64,000 bases of DNA from Chelativorans salis (GTDB taxonomy: Bacteria > Pseudomonadota > Alphaproteobacteria > Rhizobiales > Rhizobiaceae): positions 124,001 to 188,000 of the forward strand of contig NZ_JAOCZP010000005.1 of the NCBI RefSeq assembly GCF_025336525.1, in the 5' to 3' direction. Numbering within the stretch: position 1 is the stretch's first letter; each line of letters starts with the position of its first letter. The position numbers were made by a program, and so were the translations under genes. A model generated the notes under the pieces. It ran no database searches and was not told where the DNA came from. It saw only the letters and a program-made list of their open reading frames with translations. Below, piece by piece: positions 60,261 to 64,000 of the stretch.

Positions 60261-61072
60261 CCACCCGGTCCGACGCGGCGATGATGCCGAGCGTATCGCC
60301 GCCTTCCTGGCGGCTGACGTCGCCAGCCTCTTCCCAGAGCCTTTTCGCCTCCGAAGCCTGGGTTTCGTCGCTGACTTGGCCCTCGGGTCCGAAGTCCCAC
60401 TCGACCGACATAAGATCGAGCGCGGTCTTGGTGCGGTACCAACTGTCTGCGACGACCGCGATTGCGTCCTGCAGATGGTCCGATCCGGTCTTGCCTTCTT
60501 CGGCACGGAACTCGATGACCGCGACGACACCCGGCCGATTTCTCGCCGCCTCCGCGTCATAGCTAACAAGGCGCCCCCAGGGGACAGGACAATTCTTGAC
60601 CGCGGCATAGACCATGCCGTCCAGGCGCGTGTCGATCGCGTAATGGGCGCTGCCGTTCACTTTCACGCGCTGACGCGCCGGCGCGCATCATGTGCGGGTG
60701 CTGCATGCGAACGAGCTGCGACCCGTGCGTACTGGTGACGATATATTCCCTGCCTTCATCGACGTGGCGGTTCATGTCCGCGAACACGGCATGGACACGG
60801 CACGTCGAGTTCCTCGGCCACCGTCATGGAAACGGAGGTGAGAGCCCCCTGCCCCTGTTCCGTGTGCGGCACGCGAATGGTCACCGTGCCGTCGGGGTCG
60901 ATCGTCAGCCATGCATTGATTTCAACTCCGTCCGTCGGCGCCGTCCAGGGCTTCGGCGCCACGACGGCGGCTTCGGCGCTGGAATGTGAAAGCCGACGAT
61001 CATGCCGCCTCCGGCACCGAGCATCGAGCATATGAGGGTGCGGCGCGAAATATTGTTATCTACAAAGGCCAT
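60175..61072 (-). pseudogene. Decayed molybdopterin-binding subunit (isoquinoline 1-oxidoreductase beta type)
   Basis: Starts [19 protein letters not shown] (Tat-like leader) at 61072. Homology then continues through three frame changes: [20 protein letters not shown] and EQGQGALTSVSM; then FADMNRHVDEGREYIVTSTH; then VNGSAHYAIDTRLDGM and YHRPYETHA. It stops near 60222, where the AraC gene begins on the other strand. Roughly the first third of a normal 700-750 aa subunit remains. Clearly non-functional. Confidence 0.85.
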
Positions 61073-61083
61073 GACTTGTTCCG

Positions 61084-61543
61084 TCAGGCCTGCGACAGTT
61101 CGGCGGCGCGGTGGATCGCCTGCCGGATGCGCAGATAGGTCCCGCAGCGGCAAAGATTGCCGGCCATCGCCGCATCGATGTCGCTGTCCGCGATTAGGCG
61201 TTTGCCTCAGGAGGGCGGCCGCCGCCATAATCTGGCCCGACTGGCCGTACCCGCATTGTGGAACCGTATGCTCGATCCAAGCGCGCTGGACTGGATGACT
61301 GTTGTCTTCGGATAGGCCTTCGATCGTGATGATCTCGCAGCCGACCACACTGTCGACACTGATGCTGCAGGACCTGACCGCCTCTCTGTAGCGATGGACG
61401 GTGCAAGCGCCGCGTTGGGCAATGCCGCAGCCAAATATGGCGCCGGTCAGACCGATACTGTCACGCAGGACCCAAAGCAGCGGTGTCTCAGGCTCTACAT
61501 CCACCTCATGGGTGGCACCATTCACATTCGGTTCGAAGACCAT
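61084..61543 (-). pseudogene. Decayed [2Fe-2S] subunit of a molybdenum hydroxylase (IorA type)
   Basis: Frame from ATG 61543 (GGAGGAC upstream) reads a ferredoxin-like domain, but the first cluster motif is [13 protein letters not shown] (Arg in place of one Cys) and the second has [10 protein letters not shown] (Gly in place of a Cys). After [11 protein letters not shown] a frameshift occurs; the tail [21 protein letters not shown] continues in another frame to a TGA at 61084-61086. Both cysteine losses hit cluster ligands. Upstream partner of the pseudogene at 60175. Confidence 0.85.
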
Positions 61544-61732
61544 GTGTCCTCCACCACCATTTCCAGCCAAAGATTTTGTAGTTTGCAGTTCGCTCCTGGA
61601 ACCAAGAATACGTGATCCGGCAACGCGCTCTGGTAACCGTACCAGAGCGTCCCCAGTTCCGGCGGTTCGTCAGTCGGACCGACCAAAGCCCGCGCTTCGC
61701 CGGCAGGAACCAGGACGCCCGTGACGCCGCAG

Positions 61733-63931
61733 CTAGACCAGGTCTTCGATACGGACCGGCAGATGGCGTGCGCGCACCCCGGTTGCGTGGTAGATAGCAT
61801 TGGTGATCGCAGGCGCCACGCCGACAAGGACAACCTCGCCCAAGCCTTTCACGCCGGACCGATTGACCATCGGATCGGGCTCGTCAATGAAGCCGACCTC
61901 GATCGAACCGATATCTGCGTTGACCGGAACCAGGTATTCGGCCATGTCGGCATTCAGCACGCCGCCATAGCGCGGATCGACCTCTCCGGCTTCGCGCAGC
62001 GCGCCGCCCACACCCCACACCACGCCGCCGATAGCCTGGCTGCGGGCGGTTCGCGGGCTCAAGACACGCCCGCAGTCGAACACGCTCACCACTCTTGGCA
62101 CGCGAATCCGGCGCGTGGTCTGCTCGACCCGGACTTCGACGAAATGCGCCGCATAGCTATAAGTAATGAAATCCGGATAGACGGGACCGCTGGGCGCGAC
62201 GTGTCCGGTGTCGATTTCCCCAAGCGCATCTCTATTCTGCCCGGGGGCGAAGGTCGCGGCCTCCACCGAAAGCTCGTCATGGTCGGCAAGAGCCAGAATC
62301 TCTGCGGGAGAAGCCCCTTCCGGCGCATTCGTGCCGAGAGCATCGAGCGCCTCGCGCAGTGCCTCGCACACCGCCTCGGCGGCGGGGATCGACGAAGCAG
62401 AACCCCAGGACCCGGCCGTTAGCATTTGCGGCACGCCGCGCGTATCGCCAAGGATCGCCGTCACGCTCTCCGGCGCCACATTGAGGTGGCGCGCGACAAC
62501 ATTGGCGATCGCGGTGCGGATCCCCTGACCCATTTCATGGACGCCAAGGCTGATCTCGATGATGCCGTCGCGGGTTGCACGAACGCTGGCGCGATTGGGG
62601 CCGCCGGAGCCGGCATAAAGGCCGATGGCGACTCCCATCCCGATCAGATCACCATTTTGGGCGACCATCGACCGGGGTTCGGGTGTTCGTCTGTCCCAGC
62701 CGAACAATTCCGCTCCACGCCTGAGGCATTCGGACACGTGCCGCGAAGAGTGCGGCAGCCCATCGACAATGTCGGTGTCGGTATCGTTCAGCAGACGGAT
62801 TTGCACCGGGTCCATGCCGTGCTCATAGGCGAGTTCATCGACCGCGCTCTCGATGGCGAAGGCCGTGGCATGTTCGAAGGGTGCCCGCATATAGCCGGGC
62901 GTGGGTGTGTCGGTGCGCACCAGCCGAGTAAAGCTGCGGAACGCACCATAGCCGTAGTGGCGCGCGGCGGTGTCAGCATGCTCGGATTGAAAGAAGTCGT
63001 GCATGGAAGTTTGTGCATCGACATCATAAAGCGCCGCCGTGAAGCGGCCCGCGCTGTCGGCGGCGAGGCGCACGCGCTGGCGCGTGGCGGGCCGAAAGCT
63101 CGAATCGTGGAAAGTCTGCCGTCGCGGCACGACCACCTTGACCGGCCGCCCCAGCTCCCGCGCGGCGAAGGCGGTGAGAACCTGTTGCGATTGCATGGTG
63201 TTCTTCTGCCCGAAGCCGCCGCCGGTGTAAGGAGAGATGACGGTCACGTTTTCCGGCGGGATGCCCAGTTGTTCTGCAAGGCCGAACTTGCAAGCGCCGG
63301 CATTTTGCGTGCCTTCGTAGACGGTGAGGTGATCCCCGTCCCACGCAGCCACGGTTCCAATGAGCTCCATCGGGTTCTGGTGCTGGGTCGGCATGGTATA
63401 GGTCGCATCGACCTTGACCGCCGCATCCGCGTAGACCGTCTCGGCATCACCGACAACAATGTCGTCGATCGGCCAGGCCGTGGCGGCTTCGGCCTGGGGA
63501 ACAGGCTCCGCCCGCTCGCTGTCCAAAGTGGCCGCGAAGGGGTGTTCCTCATAGCTGACACGAATGCGTGATGCCGCTTCGATAGCGGATTCGAGCGTGT
63601 CGGCTACGACCAGGGCCACCGGCTGGCCGCGATAGGCGACATTGGGCGTCAAGACCGGCGAATAGCTCTGAAAGGCGAAGCCGTGCTGCATGATGAAACG
63701 CGCCGGCTGCAGGTCGCTGGTGTGCTCATGGTTCACGATCAGCCTGACGCCGTCGATGGACTGCGCTTCCGACAGGTCCATTGCCGTGATGCGGCCTCTG
63801 CCGATCGTGGCAGTTACGAAGGCCCCATACGCAACGCCGGAGGGGTTGTTGTCGGTTCCGTAGATCGCCCTGCCGCGCACCTTTTCATAGGCATCGACGC
63901 GCGGGATCTCGGCATAGGGTCCGGTGGGCAT
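61733..63931 (-). CDS. Xanthine dehydrogenase-family molybdopterin-binding subunit (PaoC-like)
   Basis: 732 aa, the same length as E. coli PaoC as I recall it. Large Mo-cofactor subunit of a three-subunit aldehyde/xanthine oxidoreductase. Motifs: VDAYEKVRGRAIYGTD, TPYTGGGFGQK-type GGGFG loop, PGYMRAPFEHATAFAIES, GVHEMGQGIRTAIANV, and the catalytic Glu near residue 699 in VKGLGEVVLVG. No signal peptide. ATG 63931 follows GGGAGAGCC and lies just after the FAD-subunit stop. Intact, in contrast to the paralogous remnants downstream. Substrate probably an aromatic aldehyde or N-heterocycle. Confidence 0.9.
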   Translation of the reverse strand: MPTGPYAEIPRVDAYEKVRGRAIYGTDNNPSGVAYGAFVTATIGRGRITAMDLSEAQSIDGVRLIVNHEHTSDLQPARFIMQHGFAFQSYSPVLTPNVAYRGQPVALVVADTLESAIEAASRIRVSYEEHPFAATLDSERAEPVPQAEAATAWPIDDIVVGDAETVYADAAVKVDATYTMPTQHQNPMELIGTVAAWDGDHLTVYEGTQNAGACKFGLAEQLGIPPENVTVISPYTGGGFGQKNTMQSQQVLTAFAARELGRPVKVVVPRRQTFHDSSFRPATRQRVRLAADSAGRFTAALYDVDAQTSMHDFFQSEHADTAARHYGYGAFRSFTRLVRTDTPTPGYMRAPFEHATAFAIESAVDELAYEHGMDPVQIRLLNDTDTDIVDGLPHSSRHVSECLRRGAELFGWDRRTPEPRSMVAQNGDLIGMGVAIGLYAGSGGPNRASVRATRDGIIEISLGVHEMGQGIRTAIANVVARHLNVAPESVTAILGDTRGVPQMLTAGSWGSASSIPAAEAVCEALREALDALGTNAPEGASPAEILALADHDELSVEAATFAPGQNRDALGEIDTGHVAPSGPVYPDFITYSYAAHFVEVRVEQTTRRIRVPRVVSVFDCGRVLSPRTARSQAIGGVVWGVGGALREAGEVDPRYGGVLNADMAEYLVPVNADIGSIEVGFIDEPDPMVNRSGVKGLGEVVLVGVAPAITNAIYHATGVRARHLPVRIEDLV

Positions 63932-63932
63932 G

Positions 63933-64000
63933 TCAGGCTCTCCCGCTTGCGATGAGAAGTGCGTCTCTAACGACGTTGGCGCCAAGTTCGACCTTGAATG
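63933..64000 (-). CDS. C-terminal end of the FAD-binding subunit (PaoB-like), partial
   Basis: Only the last 21 codons are inside the window (FKVELGANVVRDALLIASGRA, TGA at 63933-63935). The FKVELxxxxVxRAL-like ending and the position immediately upstream of the molybdopterin subunit (1-base gap) identify it as the FAD/CO-dehydrogenase medium subunit of the same enzyme. Confidence 0.7.
   Translation of the reverse strand, partial: FKVELGANVVRDALLIASGRA

Noticed and set aside
62426-63571. 381-aa plus-strand open frame
   Set aside because: Antisense of the PaoC-like gene.
1-64000. CRISPR arrays, tRNA, rRNA, riboswitches, phage genes
   Set aside because: Looked for regular repeats, tRNA-like cloverleaf ends and conserved leader motifs while reading; none seen. 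A covariance search was not possible.

Overview
The window looks like an accessory catabolic region of a high-GC alphaproteobacterium, most likely a Hyphomicrobiales (Mesorhizobium/Phyllobacteriaceae-type) chromosome or megaplasmid. The evidence is the codon use, many ATGA gene overlaps, and the density of tripartite tricarboxylate transporters (TctABC), MmgE/PrpD proteins, AbrB-type permeases, CaiB transferases and LysR/GntR regulators. I see no rRNA, tRNA, CRISPR array or replication origin. Assignments come from reading translations and motifs only; no database was searched.

Layout. (1) 1-4.5 kb, minus strand: a partial carboxylesterase, a binding-protein-like protein without signal peptide, a bicupin, and a rubredoxin/reductase pair. 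(2) 4.6-15.2 kb, plus strand: a LysR regulator, a CapA-family protein, a complete oligopeptide-type ABC importer, a D-2-hydroxyacid dehydrogenase and an MFS exporter. (3) 15.5-20 kb: a second, related LysR divergent from acyl-CoA dehydrogenase, CaiB CoA-transferase and a broken MmgE/PrpD gene. (4) 20-42.4 kb, the core: a minus-strand operon tctC-tctB-tctA-prpD-SDR-abrB-tarD (D-tartrate dehydratase); an enolase-superfamily gene divergent from a fluoroacetate-dehalogenase-like hydrolase plus a four-domain rhodanese; a second minus-strand tctCBA; and a plus-strand operon prpD-abrB-SDR-prpD-two beta-decarboxylating dehydrogenases, followed by a GntR/FCD regulator. A common palindrome (consensus TTGTWGACAATYWACAA) lies in front of these units and of the GntR gene, so the 20-42 kb block looks like one regulon for uptake and breakdown of hydroxylated or substituted di/tricarboxylates such as tartrates.

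(5) 42.4-57.6 kb: a second module with a FAS1/MaoC-like hydratase, a LigJ-type 4-oxalomesaconate hydratase, an MFS exporter, two cytoplasmic 4,5-dihydroxyphthalate-decarboxylase-like proteins around a LigI-type amidohydrolase, an HpcH/HpaI aldolase, a LysR regulator with two N-terminal HTH domains, a TctA-TctB fusion, two divergent prpD genes and a tctC. This resembles the lower half of a protocatechuate/phthalate meta-cleavage pathway without a ring-cleavage dioxygenase. (6) 57.6-61.6 kb is a scar: a serine-recombinase remnant, a 3'-truncated IS110 transposase, an AraC regulator whose end runs into a decayed molybdenum-hydroxylase pair, and the two pseudogenes of that pair. (7) 61.7-64 kb, minus strand: an intact PaoC-type molybdopterin subunit and the end of its FAD subunit, running off the window.

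Six MmgE/PrpD genes (five intact, one dead) and three TTT systems in 64 kb are the most striking compositional feature. The most testable novelty is the GntR-operator regulon that joins tartrate-type enzymes, duplicated prpD/abrB/SDR/tct cassettes and a dehalogenase-rhodanese pair.
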